A stretch of 64,000 nucleotides of DNA from Streptomyces sp. NBC_01296 (GCF_035984415.1 NZ_CP130720.1:434001-498000), one strand, 5' to 3'; shown: positions 8,212-16,141, counted from the first letter of the stretch. Translations and numbers: made by a program. The notes: generated from the sequence alone by a model not told the origin.

Positions 8212-9414
8212 ATGCGCACGACACCCAGCCCCGCCGGCCCCCAATCCACCGACGAGCGACACCAGGCGCTCCTGCGCACCGCCCGCGACGTGGCGGACGA
8301 CCTCGCCGCGGACGCCATCGCCCGGGACCAGGCCGGCAAGCCGCCGACCGACGAGACGGCCCGGCTGCGCGAGGCCGGCCTGCCGGCGGCCCTCACCCCG
8401 CCCGGACCCGACCGGGGGGCGGACTGGCGTACCGGTTGCGCCGTCATACGGGAGATCGCCGCAGCGGACAGCTCCGTCGGCGACCTGCTCGCCCGTCACT
8501 ACGTACACGCCTGGAGCGGGCGCTTCTACGCGGACCACGAACTCGCCACCGCCCTCGAGGAGCAGTCGGTGCGCGAGCGCTGGCTGTGGACCGGGGCGGT
8601 CCGCACCCTCGCGCCCGACGACGACACCGAGGGACCGGACCTCACCCTGAGGCCCCGCCCCACCGGCCACGTGCTGAACGGACGCCGCTCCGTGGACACG
8701 GCGGTGGCCGCGGCCGACCAAATCGTGGTGGACGCCGTCTGCGCCGCGACCGGCGACGTCCTGGTCGTACGGATCCCGGCCGGCGCGCGGGGCGTGAGCG
8801 TCGAACCCTCCCACGATCGCCTCGGGCAGCGCGTCGCCGGCGCGGGTCGCGTCGTCCTGGACCGGGTTGCCATCACGCCGGAGCAGGTGCTGGGCCGCCG
8901 ACCGCACGACGAGGAGTCGACCCCACCCGTCACCGCGCTCGCGGAACCGGCGCTGCGGCTCGCCCTGTGCCACGTCGGCCTCGGCATCGCCGAGGGCGCC
9001 CTCACCGAAGCACGCGACCTCAGCAGGGGCGGCCGCGCACACCGACGGCCCGGCGAGGACCCGGACCTCTTCCTGACGTACGGGGAACTCGCCTCCGCCG
9101 CCCAGACGGCCACCGCCGTGGTCGACCGGGCGACGGAGGTCATGGCGCAGGCCCTCGCCAGGGGTGCGCACCTCGACGCCGAGGTACCGGCGGGCGTCGC
9201 CGCCCTGGTCGCCACGGCCGAGGCCGTGATGTCGAAGGCCGCCCTGCACATCACCGCCCGGGTACTGGAACTCGCCGACGCTCCCGGCCTGGACCGGTTC
9301 TGGCGCAACGCCCGAGTCCTGACGGCCCACCGCCCGGTCGCGCACCGCCTGCGCTCCATCGGCGAGCACTACCTCAACGGCTCCCACCGCGCGGCGACGG
9401 CGGCCTTCCACTGA
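8212..9414 (+). CDS. Acyl-CoA dehydrogenase-type flavin monooxygenase/oxidoreductase (SfnB/DszC-like)
   Basis: This is a cytoplasmic flavoprotein of 400 residues with the acyl-CoA dehydrogenase fold. It has an N-terminal helical domain (RLREAGLPAALTPPG), a central beta domain, and a C-terminal four-helix region (GIAEGALTEARDL, then RFWRNARVLTAHRPVAHR near the end). The HRPVAHRLRSIGEHYLNG ending is typical of the DszC/SfnB branch, whose members oxygenate organosulfur compounds such as sulfones and sulfonates instead of desaturating acyl-CoA. Its position beside Rrf2 and ssuABC supports a role in freeing sulfite from organosulfur compounds. ATG 8212 is used; GTG 8203 in the same frame would couple it to the small upstream ORF. 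A strong terminator follows. Confidence 0.75.
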   Translation: MRTTPSPAGPQSTDERHQALLRTARDVADDLAADAIARDQAGKPPTDETARLREAGLPAALTPPGPDRGADWRTGCAVIREIAAADSSVGDLLARHYVHAWSGRFYADHELATALEEQSVRERWLWTGAVRTLAPDDDTEGPDLTLRPRPTGHVLNGRRSVDTAVAAADQIVVDAVCAATGDVLVVRIPAGARGVSVEPSHDRLGQRVAGAGRVVLDRVAITPEQVLGRRPHDEESTPPVTALAEPALRLALCHVGLGIAEGALTEARDLSRGGRAHRRPGEDPDLFLTYGELASAAQTATAVVDRATEVMAQALARGAHLDAEVPAGVAALVATAEAVMSKAALHITARVLELADAPGLDRFWRNARVLTAHRPVAHRLRSIGEHYLNGSHRAATAAFH

Positions 9415-9454
9415 CGCGGGGCTCCTGTTCGGGGCGCGGATCCACGAGCCGAGC

Positions 9455-9496
9455 CCGCAGGCTGCCGGGCATGCGCACCCGCCCGGCAGCCTGCGG
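9455..9496 (+). terminator. Terminator after the dehydrogenase gene
   Basis: A perfect 16-bp stem is formed by 9455-9470 (CCGCAGGCTGCCGGGC) and 9481-9496 with a 10-base loop, 40 bp after the stop codon. There is no U-run, as is usual in Streptomyces. Confidence 0.8.
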
Positions 9497-9542
9497 CCAC
9501 CCGTGACCGACACCGGCCGGATCCATGCCGGATAATGGCCCC

Positions 9543-10001
9543 ATGCGGATCTCAGCCAGGGCGGACTACGCGGTACGTGCCGCACTGCAGCTTGCCGCGT
9601 CGCAGGACGACGGGCCGGTGAAGGCCGAAGCCATCGCCGACGCCCAGGACATCCCGCACAAGTTCCTCGAGGGCATCCTGAACGACATGCGCCGAGGCGG
9701 TCTCGTGCTCAGCCAGCGTGGCGGCAACGGCGGCTACCGGCTGGCCAAGCCCGCCGAGTCCATCACCATCGCGGACGTCATCCGCGTCGTGGACGGACCG
9801 CTCGTCTCGGTGCGCGGGGTCCGCCCACCGGACCTGTCCTACACCGGCCCCGCCCAGTCGCTGCTTCCCCTGTGGATCGCGCTGCGGGCCAATGTGCGCG
9901 AGATCCTCGACGGCGTGACGCTCGCCGACGTCGCGTCCTCCGATCTGCCCTCCGGCGTATCGGCACTGGCCGACTCCCCCGGAGCCTGGACCAATCCCTG
10001 A
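9543..10001 (+). CDS. Rrf2-family transcriptional regulator
   Basis: This 152-residue Rrf2 protein has an N-terminal winged helix (MRISARADYAVRAALQLA, then IPHKFLEGILNDMRRGGLV, then GGNGGYRLAKP). The region that carries three Cys ligands in IscR and NsrR here reads GPLVSVRGVRP and holds no Cys at all. It therefore cannot bind an Fe-S cluster in the usual way and resembles the CymR group, which senses sulfur status through cysteine-synthase or small molecules. ATG 9543 is preferred to ATG 9525 because family members begin MRIS. It sits between two sulfur units and is a good candidate for the operator repeated at 7829, 8052 and 10095. Confidence 0.85.
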   Translation: MRISARADYAVRAALQLAASQDDGPVKAEAIADAQDIPHKFLEGILNDMRRGGLVLSQRGGNGGYRLAKPAESITIADVIRVVDGPLVSVRGVRPPDLSYTGPAQSLLPLWIALRANVREILDGVTLADVASSDLPSGVSALADSPGAWTNP

Positions 10002-10094
10002 CCCCTGCCCCACCTGGCCTTTCTCGCATTGCGAGATAGGGGCGTCCACGATGCGGTCAGCCTCTTGGGGCCGTTGTCCGGCTCTGCCAATATG

Positions 10095-10114
10095 CCTACC
10101 AACCAGGTGGGAAA
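10095..10114 (+). promoter_or_regulatory. Sulfur-island operator copy 3
   Basis: The sequence CCTACCAACCAGGTGGGAAA carries a 6-5-6 dyad (CCTACC/GGTGGG, one mismatch). It lies 23 bp before the start of the cysteine leader peptide of the ssu unit. Its spacing and orientation match those of the other two copies. Confidence 0.6.
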
Positions 10115-10137
10115 ACTAGGAATCAAGTGAGGTGGCC

Positions 10138-10236
10138 GTGCGAGAACTGCACCACGCAGGCCGGATGCTGCCTCTGACCTCCCGCCGGCACATCGACCTC
10201 GTACGTACGTCCAGCGCCATCTGTCAGCCCTGCTGA
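10138..10236 (+). CDS. Cysteine leader peptide of the ssuABC unit
   Basis: This is a 32-residue ORF (GTG 10138, TGA 10234-10236) with the core LTSRRHIDLVRTSSAIC followed by QPC, so two Cys codons fall in the last four sense codons. This is the clearest RRHIDL-type leader in the window. An internal ATG at 10165 would give a 23-residue version with the same core; GTG 10138 has GAGG five bases upstream. It is the first ORF on the presumed ssu mRNA, about 290 bases before ssuA. Coupling of cysteine supply to ssu expression is the expected role. Confidence 0.85.
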   Translation: MRELHHAGRMLPLTSRRHIDLVRTSSAICQPC

Positions 10237-10523
10237 CACCCTTCGCCGGGCGGACTCCGCGCGTACCTCCGTCGACCGGGCAGGCCTCTCGGCCGGCCTC
10301 ACCGACCTCGTGCTTTCGAGCGCGGGCGTTCGACGTACGACCTCGACGCCCGTCCCCGGGGCGTCCGACCCCGCCCACTCCGCAGCCCGCGACCGAGTTC
10401 CCGCCGGCAACGGCCGGAAGCGGGTGCCCTGTGCGCCGATGGTTTCGGCTCGCACCTCGACGCACTTCCGCACTTCTGTACTTCCTGACTTTCGTGAACA
10501 CCTTCCCGTGAAAGGACACCTCC
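10237..10523 (+). other. Long 5' untranslated region between leader peptide and ssuA
   Basis: These 287 bases contain no gene. They separate the leader ORF from ssuA and are GC-rich enough to form several alternative stems, as expected if transcription attenuation takes place. I could not pick out a single terminator/antiterminator pair by eye. A clear ribosome site, AAAGGA, lies at 10511-10516 just before ssuA. Confidence 0.5.
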
Positions 10524-11633
10524 GTGTCTGCCGCAAGACCGCTCACCATCCTGCGCGCCATCGCCGTCACAGCGACGCTCCCCGTGCTCCTCACCGCCTG
10601 CGGCTACGGTTCCGAGGCGAAGAAGGACGACAACAAGGCGAACGCCGCGGCCACCGGTGAGAAGAAGCTCTCCGCGACCGAGGTCCGTATCGGGTACTTC
10701 CCGAACCTGACGCACGCGACCGCGCTGGTCGGCATCCAGGAAGGCCTGATCGCCAAGGAGCTCGGCTCCACCGCGATCAAGCCGCAGACGTTCAACGCCG
10801 GCCCGTCCGAGATCGAGGCCCTCAACGGGGGCTCTCTCGACATCGGCTTCATCGGCCCCTCGCCGGCGATCAACGGCTACGTGAAGTCCAAGAGCACCAA
10901 CCTGCGGATCGTCTCCGGTTCCGCGTCCGGCGGCGTGAAGCTCGTCGTGAACCCGGACAAGATCAAGACCCTGGACGACATCAAGGGCAAGAAGATCGCC
11001 ACCCCGCAGAAGGGGAACACGCAGGACGTCGCGTTCCTCAACTGGATCGGCGAGAAGGGCTGGAAGGTCGACCCGGAGTCCGGCAAGGGTGACGTCTCCG
11101 TCGTCCGTACGGACAACAAGGTGACCCCGGACGCCTTCAAACAGGGTTCGATCGACGGCGCCTGGGTGCCGGAGCCGACCGCCTCCAAGCTGGTCGCCGA
11201 CGGCGGCTCCGTCCTCCTCGACGAGACCGACCTGTGGCCCGACAAGAAGTTCGTGATCACGAACGTCATCGTGTCGCAGAAGTTCCTCAAGGAGCACCCG
11301 GACGTCGTCGAGGCCGTACTGCGCGGCACGGTGAAGACCAACGACTGGATCAACGCCAACCCCGACAAGGCGAAGGCCTCCGCCAACGCGAAGCTGGAAG
11401 CCGAGGGTGGAAAGCCGCTCGACGCGAAGGTGATCGACCCGGCGTGGAAGAGCATCCTCGTCACCGACGACCCGCTGGCATCCACGCTGAAGACCGAGTC
11501 CGAGTGGGCGGTCAAGGCCAAGCTCATCGAGCAGCCCGACCTCGCCGGCATCTACGACCTGACGCTCCTGAACAAGGTCCTCAAGGCCGCCGGCAAGCCC
11601 GAGGTCTCCGACGGCGGTCTCGGCGCCAAGTAG
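10524..11633 (+). CDS. ssuA: Aliphatic sulfonate ABC transporter, substrate-binding lipoprotein
   Basis: This is a 369-residue solute-binding lipoprotein of the NMT1/SsuA/TauA family. The signal peptide ends in a lipobox, LLTAC, with the lipidated Cys at about residue 27, so the protein should be anchored to the outer face of the membrane. The binding domain starts with VRIGYFPNLTHATAL and includes FNAGPSEIEALNGGSLDIGF and GAWVPEPTASKL, the hallmarks of sulfonate/nitrate-type binding proteins. It starts at GTG 10524 with AAAGGA upstream. The ATPase gene follows 56 bp downstream and then the permease, forming ssuABC. Sulfonate rather than taurine or nitrate specificity is inferred from context. 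Confidence 0.85.
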   Translation: MSAARPLTILRAIAVTATLPVLLTACGYGSEAKKDDNKANAAATGEKKLSATEVRIGYFPNLTHATALVGIQEGLIAKELGSTAIKPQTFNAGPSEIEALNGGSLDIGFIGPSPAINGYVKSKSTNLRIVSGSASGGVKLVVNPDKIKTLDDIKGKKIATPQKGNTQDVAFLNWIGEKGWKVDPESGKGDVSVVRTDNKVTPDAFKQGSIDGAWVPEPTASKLVADGGSVLLDETDLWPDKKFVITNVIVSQKFLKEHPDVVEAVLRGTVKTNDWINANPDKAKASANAKLEAEGGKPLDAKVIDPAWKSILVTDDPLASTLKTESEWAVKAKLIEQPDLAGIYDLTLLNKVLKAAGKPEVSDGGLGAK

Positions 11634-11689
11634 TTCCGAGCAGCACAGAAGCCAGCCCTCAATCCAGCACACCCCAGGAGGTGACGACC

Positions 11690-12478
11690 ATGGCCACCAC
11701 ACTTGCCAAGGCTGCTGAAGACACCACCGCGGTGTCTCAAGCCGCCCGGATCGAGCACGTCTCGAAGTCCTTCCCCGGTCCGGCCGGATCGCAGCTCGTC
11801 CTGGACGACATCAGCCTCGATGTCGCGCCCGGCGAGTTCGTCACCATCCTGGGAGCCTCCGGCTGCGGGAAGTCCACCCTGCTCAACCTGGCCGCCGGAC
11901 TCGACAAGCCCAGCGCGGGCACCATCGAGACCGCCGGCCGGCCCGCCCTGATGTTCCAGGAGCACGCCCTCTTCCCCTGGCTCACCGCGGGCAAGAACAT
12001 CGAACTCGCCCTGCGCCTGCGCGGGGTGGCCAAGACCGACCGCAAGCCCGAGGCCGAACGGCTGCTGGAACTGGTCCGCCTCGGCGGCGCCTACGGCAAG
12101 CGCGTCCACGAACTGTCCGGCGGCATGCGCCAGCGCGTCGCCCTGGCCCGCGCCCTCGCCCAGGACAGCCGGCTCCTGCTGATGGACGAGCCCTTCGCGG
12201 CCCTGGACGCCATCACCCGCGACGTCCTGCACGGCGAGCTCACCCGCATCTGGGCCGAGACCGACGTCTCCGTCCTCTTCGTCACCCACAACGTGCGCGA
12301 GGCCGTCCGCCTCGCCCAGCGCGTGGTCCTGCTCTCCTCACGGCCCGGCCGCATCGCCAAGGAATGGACCGTGGACATCCCGCAGCCGCGCCGCATCGAG
12401 GACGCGGACGTCGCGGAACTGTCCGTCGAAATCACTGAACACCTGCGTGGGGAGATCCGCCGCCATGGCCAGCACTGA
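11690..12478 (+). CDS. ssuB: Aliphatic sulfonate ABC transporter, ATP-binding protein
   Basis: This 262-residue ABC ATPase energises sulfonate uptake from the cytoplasmic face. Walker A is GASGCGKST, the Q-loop follows FQEHALFPW, the signature is LSGGMRQRVALARAL, Walker B is LLLMDEPFAALD, and the switch His lies in FVTHNVREA. These are the SsuB/TauB-type forms. A strong ribosome site, AGGAGGTG, is placed eight bases before ATG 11690. The last 14 bp overlap the start of the permease gene, so the two are translated together. Confidence 0.9.
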   Translation: MATTLAKAAEDTTAVSQAARIEHVSKSFPGPAGSQLVLDDISLDVAPGEFVTILGASGCGKSTLLNLAAGLDKPSAGTIETAGRPALMFQEHALFPWLTAGKNIELALRLRGVAKTDRKPEAERLLELVRLGGAYGKRVHELSGGMRQRVALARALAQDSRLLLMDEPFAALDAITRDVLHGELTRIWAETDVSVLFVTHNVREAVRLAQRVVLLSSRPGRIAKEWTVDIPQPRRIEDADVAELSVEITEHLRGEIRRHGQH

Positions 12479-13367
12479 AACGAAGCCGACAACCGCGGCC
12501 ACGGGCAGGACCGACGACCTGGCGGGCCTCGAGGCGGGGCTCGACGCCCTCGACGCGGTCCAGACCCACCGCACCCCGACGCGCGAGGTCCTCGTCAAGA
12601 AGATCCTCCCGCCCGTCCTGGCCGTCGGCCTCGTCCTGCTGGTCTGGCAGGTGTTGGTCTCCCTGAAGGTCACCGACGAGACGAAGCTGCCCGCGCTGTC
12701 CGCGGTCTGGGACAGCCTGTCCCAAATGTGGCTCAAGGGCACCCTGCTCGAGGTCATCTGGACCAGCGTCTCCCGCGGCCTGCTCGGCTTCCTCCTCGCC
12801 CTGGCCATCGGCACCCCCCTCGGCCTGATCGTCGCCCGCGTCACATTCGTCCGCGCCGCGATCGGCCCCATCCTCCAAGGCCTGCAGTCCCTGCCCTCCG
12901 TCGCCTGGGTACCCCCGGCCGTCCTCTGGTTCGGCCTCAACGACGCCATGATGTACACGGTCATCCTCCTCGGAGCCGTCCCCTCCATCGCCAACGGCCT
13001 CGTCTCCGGCATCGACCAGATCCCCCCGCTCTACCTGCGCGCCGGCCGCACCCTCGGCGCCACCGGCCTCCAAGGCGCCCGCCACGTCGTCATGCCCGCC
13101 GCCCTCCCCGGCTACCTCGCCGGCCTCAAACAGGGCTGGGCCTTCTCCTGGCGCTCCCTCATGGCCGCCGAGATCATCGCCAGCTCCCCCGACCTCGGCC
13201 TCGGCCTCGGCCAACTCCTCGAAAACGGCCGCAACAACATCGACCTCCCCGGCGTGTTCCTCGCAATCATCCTCATCCTCGTCGTCGGCATCGCCATCGA
13301 CCTGCTGATCTTCAGCCCCGTCGAACGGTGGGTACTCCGCAGCCGCGGCCTACTGGTCAAGAGCTGA
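12465..13367 (+). CDS. ssuC: Aliphatic sulfonate ABC transporter, permease
   Basis: This 300-residue inner-membrane protein of the BPD_transp_1 family has about six hydrophobic segments after a polar N-terminal extension of roughly 40 residues (ATGRTDDLAGLEAGLDALDA). The EAA-like loop is IDQIPPLYLRAGRTLGATG followed by an ALPGYLAGLKQG-type segment, which docks on the ATPase. ATG 12465 overlaps ssuB by 14 bp. It completes the ssuABC importer. Confidence 0.9.
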   Translation: MASTETKPTTAATGRTDDLAGLEAGLDALDAVQTHRTPTREVLVKKILPPVLAVGLVLLVWQVLVSLKVTDETKLPALSAVWDSLSQMWLKGTLLEVIWTSVSRGLLGFLLALAIGTPLGLIVARVTFVRAAIGPILQGLQSLPSVAWVPPAVLWFGLNDAMMYTVILLGAVPSIANGLVSGIDQIPPLYLRAGRTLGATGLQGARHVVMPAALPGYLAGLKQGWAFSWRSLMAAEIIASSPDLGLGLGQLLENGRNNIDLPGVFLAIILILVVGIAIDLLIFSPVERWVLRSRGLLVKS

Positions 13368-13484
13368 CCGGGCGAGCAGCTCATCGGCCGCTGCGGCCGG
13401 CCAACACAACGCCGTTCAAACGGAGTTGCACTTTTCACATGCCGTACATGGACCACCTCCACCCCCGCCCCTAGTCTCTTCGCC

Positions 13485-13577
13485 ATGGCAGCTGGAAGCC
13501 TCCTCACCGTGCGCCGCCACCTCGATCTGGGCAGGCTGGCGAGCGCTCTGTGTCCGATCGCCCGGGCGCGACGGTAG
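13485..13577 (+). CDS. Cysteine leader peptide upstream of the sulfatase
   Basis: This is a 30-residue ORF (ATG 13485, TAG 13575-13577) with the core LTVRRHLDLGRLASALC, then PIARARR. It matches the RRHxDL-R-SA-C pattern of the leaders at 10138 and 7706. It lies 171 bp before the Tat sulfatase gene, which places sulfate-ester cleavage under the same kind of cysteine control as sulfonate uptake. The Cys is eight codons from the stop, further than in the other two. Confidence 0.8.
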   Translation: MAAGSLLTVRRHLDLGRLASALCPIARARR

Positions 13578-13748
13578 TCACGCGTCGCCTCTTCGCACGG
13601 GATCCCCACCCGGTGTCACGCACCGGCCGCCCCCTCTCCCGGGGCCGGCCGGCCGATGCCCGATGCCCGATGCCCGTCTCTCTTCCACCTTTCACGGCGG
13701 TTGCCCCGCCGTACCCGTACGAGCTGCGGAACCAGGAGAAGACATCCC

Positions 13749-15152
13749 ATGAGCGACAACAGCAGACCGCGGGTGAGCCGCCGCGGATTCCTCGCCGGCA
13801 CGGCCGCCGCCGCGGCCGCCGCGGCGGTTCCGGCGATCGCCCAGGTGGCGGCGGCCTCTCCCGCCGCTGCCGCGACACGTCCCAACATCCTGCTCATCGT
13901 CACGGACGACCAGCCCAAGCACACCGAATGGGCGCTGCCGAAGACCACGGCCTGGCTGGCCGACCAGGGCGTCAAGTTCACCAACGGGCACGTCACCACC
14001 CCGCTGTGCGCGCCCTCCCGTTCGTCGGTCCTCACCGGCCGCTACGCGCACCACCACGGCGTCCGCAACAACAACGCCTCGTACCAACTCGACCAGAGCA
14101 CCACTCTCCCCCGGTACCTGAAGCAGGCCGGCTATCGCACCGGCCTGTTCGGCAAGTGGCTCAACTCCTGGACCCTGTCCGACAATCCGCCGCACTTCGA
14201 GGAGTTCGCCCTGCTCCAGCCGGGCTACGTCGACGCGCAGTGGAACGTCAACGGCACGGTCCAGACGATCGACGGCTACACCACCAACATCATCAAGAAC
14301 CGCACGTTGAACTTCCTCGACAAGGCGGCGGCCGACACCCGTCCCTGGTTCGCGTACGTCACGCCGTACGCCTCCCACGGCCCGCGCACGCCCGAGGCGC
14401 AGTACGCCGGAGCGGCCGTCCCGGACTGGAGCGGCAGGCCTTCCGTCCCGGAGGGCGACCGCAGCGACAAACCGGCCTACATCCGGAACGCGACCGGAAC
14501 CCTGGCCGACGGGAAGCTGATCCGTGCGGAACAGCTGCGCACCCTGCTCTCCGTCGACGACACGGTGCAGGCGCTCAAGAACAAGCTCCAGGCGCTCGGC
14601 CAACTCGAGAACACCTTGGTCATCTACATCGCCGACAACGGCTTCACCTGGGCCGACCACGGATGGACCAAGAAGTCGGTGCCCTACCGCCCGGCGCACG
14701 AGGTGCCGTTCTACCTCTCCTGGCCGGCCGGCGGCCTGGGCGCGGGGACCACCGACAGCCGCATCACCGCGAACATCGACATCGCCCCCACGGTCCTCGA
14801 CGCGGCCGGCGTCACGCCCACCCACTCGGTGGACGGCCGGTCCCTGCTCTCCTCGTACAGCCGCGACCACCTGCTCGTGGAGTGGTGGAAGCAGGGCGCG
14901 GCCGCGGGCGGCCCGCCCACCTGGGCCTCGTACGTGTCCCAGGACAAGCAGTACACGGAGTACTACGACCTCACGACCGACGGCAACGGCACCGTGTCGG
15001 GCACGGGGCAGGTGAAGTTCCGCGAGTTCTACGATCTGGCGGGCGACCCCCACCAGCTGGCCAACAAGCTGTACCAGGCCACCCCGGCGGACGAGCAGAA
15101 CCTGGGCATCCCCGCCCTGGCGGCCCAACTCGCCACTGACCGCACCGCCTAG
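13749..15152 (+). CDS. Tat-exported type I sulfatase
   Basis: This is a 467-residue sulfatase of the alkaline-phosphatase superfamily that hydrolyses sulfate esters outside the cell. The N-terminus has a Tat signal (SRRGFLAG, then an Ala-rich run). The mature protein opens with NILLIVTDDQ, whose two Asp are metal ligands. The activation motif is CAPSR with Cys87, which must be converted to formylglycine, followed by SSVLTGRYAHHHG. Further ligands appear in IYIADNGFTWADHGW. The signature is CxPSR, so it is a type I enzyme dependent on a formylglycine-generating enzyme, which is encoded immediately downstream. The overall form resembles N-acetylglucosamine-6-sulfatase or arylsulfatase types; the substrate is not resolved. 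Confidence 0.88.
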   Translation: MSDNSRPRVSRRGFLAGTAAAAAAAAVPAIAQVAAASPAAAATRPNILLIVTDDQPKHTEWALPKTTAWLADQGVKFTNGHVTTPLCAPSRSSVLTGRYAHHHGVRNNNASYQLDQSTTLPRYLKQAGYRTGLFGKWLNSWTLSDNPPHFEEFALLQPGYVDAQWNVNGTVQTIDGYTTNIIKNRTLNFLDKAAADTRPWFAYVTPYASHGPRTPEAQYAGAAVPDWSGRPSVPEGDRSDKPAYIRNATGTLADGKLIRAEQLRTLLSVDDTVQALKNKLQALGQLENTLVIYIADNGFTWADHGWTKKSVPYRPAHEVPFYLSWPAGGLGAGTTDSRITANIDIAPTVLDAAGVTPTHSVDGRSLLSSYSRDHLLVEWWKQGAAAGGPPTWASYVSQDKQYTEYYDLTTDGNGTVSGTGQVKFREFYDLAGDPHQLANKLYQATPADEQNLGIPALAAQLATDRTA

Positions 15153-15164
15153 CGGTACCCGTTC

Positions 15165-15196
15165 GGGTGCCCCGCGGGATCACCAGCGGGGCACCC
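15165..15196 (+). terminator. Hairpin between sulfatase and formylglycine enzyme genes
   Basis: A perfect 11-bp stem (GGGTGCCCCGC at 15165-15175 with 15186-15196) and a 10-base loop lie 12 bp after the sulfatase stop. It may end or only reduce transcription before the downstream enzyme. It also argues against an upstream GTG start at 15167, which would lie inside the stem. Confidence 0.75.
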
Positions 15197-15229
15197 GCCC
15201 CTCCCTCAACGCACACCGACGGAGCCGTC

Positions 15230-16141
15230 ATGCTCTCCTGCTGCACCCCCGGACACGGTGACGCCACCGCCGTCGCGCTCTCACTCGCACCACGGCCACC
15301 CGTCGCCGCCGCCCCGCGTGGCGCCCGCCGGCTGATCGATCTGCCGGGCGGTCACTTCCTCATGGGCACCGAGGACCCTGACTCCTTCCCGGCCGACGGC
15401 GAAGGGCCGGTGCGCGAGGTGGCCGTCGACCCGTTCCGCATCGCGCCCACGACGGTCACCAACGCCCAGTTCGCCACCTTCGTCAAAGCCACCGGCCACG
15501 TCACCGAGGCCGAGCACTTCGGTTTCTCCTTCGTCTTCGGCGGCTTCCTGGCCGAGGACGTCGCCGCCGCATCGCCGCCGGTGGCGGCCGTCCCCTGGTG
15601 GCGGGCCGTCTCCGGCGCCAGCTGGCGGCACCCCGAGGGCGCCGGTTCGTCCTTCGCGGCGCGCCAGAACCACCCCGTCATCCACGTCTCCTGGAACGAC
15701 GCCCAGGCGTACTGCGCCTGGTCCGGCACTCGCCTGCCCACCGAGGCCGAATGGGAGTACGCGGCCCGCGGCGGGCTGGAGCAGCGGCGCTACCCGTGGG
15801 GAGACGACCTCACGCCCGGCGGTCGGCACATGTGCAACATCTGGCGGGGCGATTTCCCCACCCGCAACACCGCGGAGGACGGCTACGAGAGCACGGCGCC
15901 GGCGAAGTCCTTCCGCCCCAACGGCTACGGTCTCTACAACGTCGTCGGGAACGTATGGGAATGGTGCGCCGACTGGTTCGCCCCCGGAACCGGCCGCGTG
16001 ATGCGCGGCGGCTCCTACCTCTGCCACGACTCGTACTGCAACCGCTACCGCGTCGCGGCCCGCAGCTCCAACACCCCGGACAGCTCCACCGGCAACATCG
16101 GCTTCCGCGTGGCCGCAGACAGCGGCACGGCCGCGAGCTAG
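15230..16141 (+). CDS. Formylglycine-generating enzyme (sulfatase-modifying factor)
   Basis: This 303-residue copper-dependent oxidase converts the Cys of CxPxR sulfatase motifs to formylglycine in the cytoplasm before Tat export. The FGE-sulfatase domain is complete: LPGGHFLMGTEDPDSFPADG at the N-terminus, HPVIHVSWNDAQAYCAWSG and TEAEWEYAARGG in the middle, and NVWEWCADWF before the catalytic region GGSYLCHDSYCNRYRVAARS. That last segment has both active-site Cys five residues apart. This is a true FGE and not an EgtB or lectin-like relative. ATG 15230 is used because the alternative GTG 15167 falls in the terminator stem. It follows its probable substrate gene directly. Confidence 0.92.
   Translation: MLSCCTPGHGDATAVALSLAPRPPVAAAPRGARRLIDLPGGHFLMGTEDPDSFPADGEGPVREVAVDPFRIAPTTVTNAQFATFVKATGHVTEAEHFGFSFVFGGFLAEDVAAASPPVAAVPWWRAVSGASWRHPEGAGSSFAARQNHPVIHVSWNDAQAYCAWSGTRLPTEAEWEYAARGGLEQRRYPWGDDLTPGGRHMCNIWRGDFPTRNTAEDGYESTAPAKSFRPNGYGLYNVVGNVWEWCADWFAPGTGRVMRGGSYLCHDSYCNRYRVAARSSNTPDSSTGNIGFRVAADSGTAAS

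Noticed and set aside
7588..9414. 608-residue version of the dehydrogenase
   Set aside because: The first 200 residues cover operators, the small ORF and antisense of a leader peptide; the fold begins near 8212.
8056..9585. 509-residue minus-strand ORF
   Set aside because: Mirror of the dehydrogenase gene; no domain, and a terminator hairpin for the plus-strand gene lies inside it.
12728..13474. Arg/Pro-rich plus-strand ORF inside ssuC
   Set aside because: Out-of-frame reading of the permease gene.
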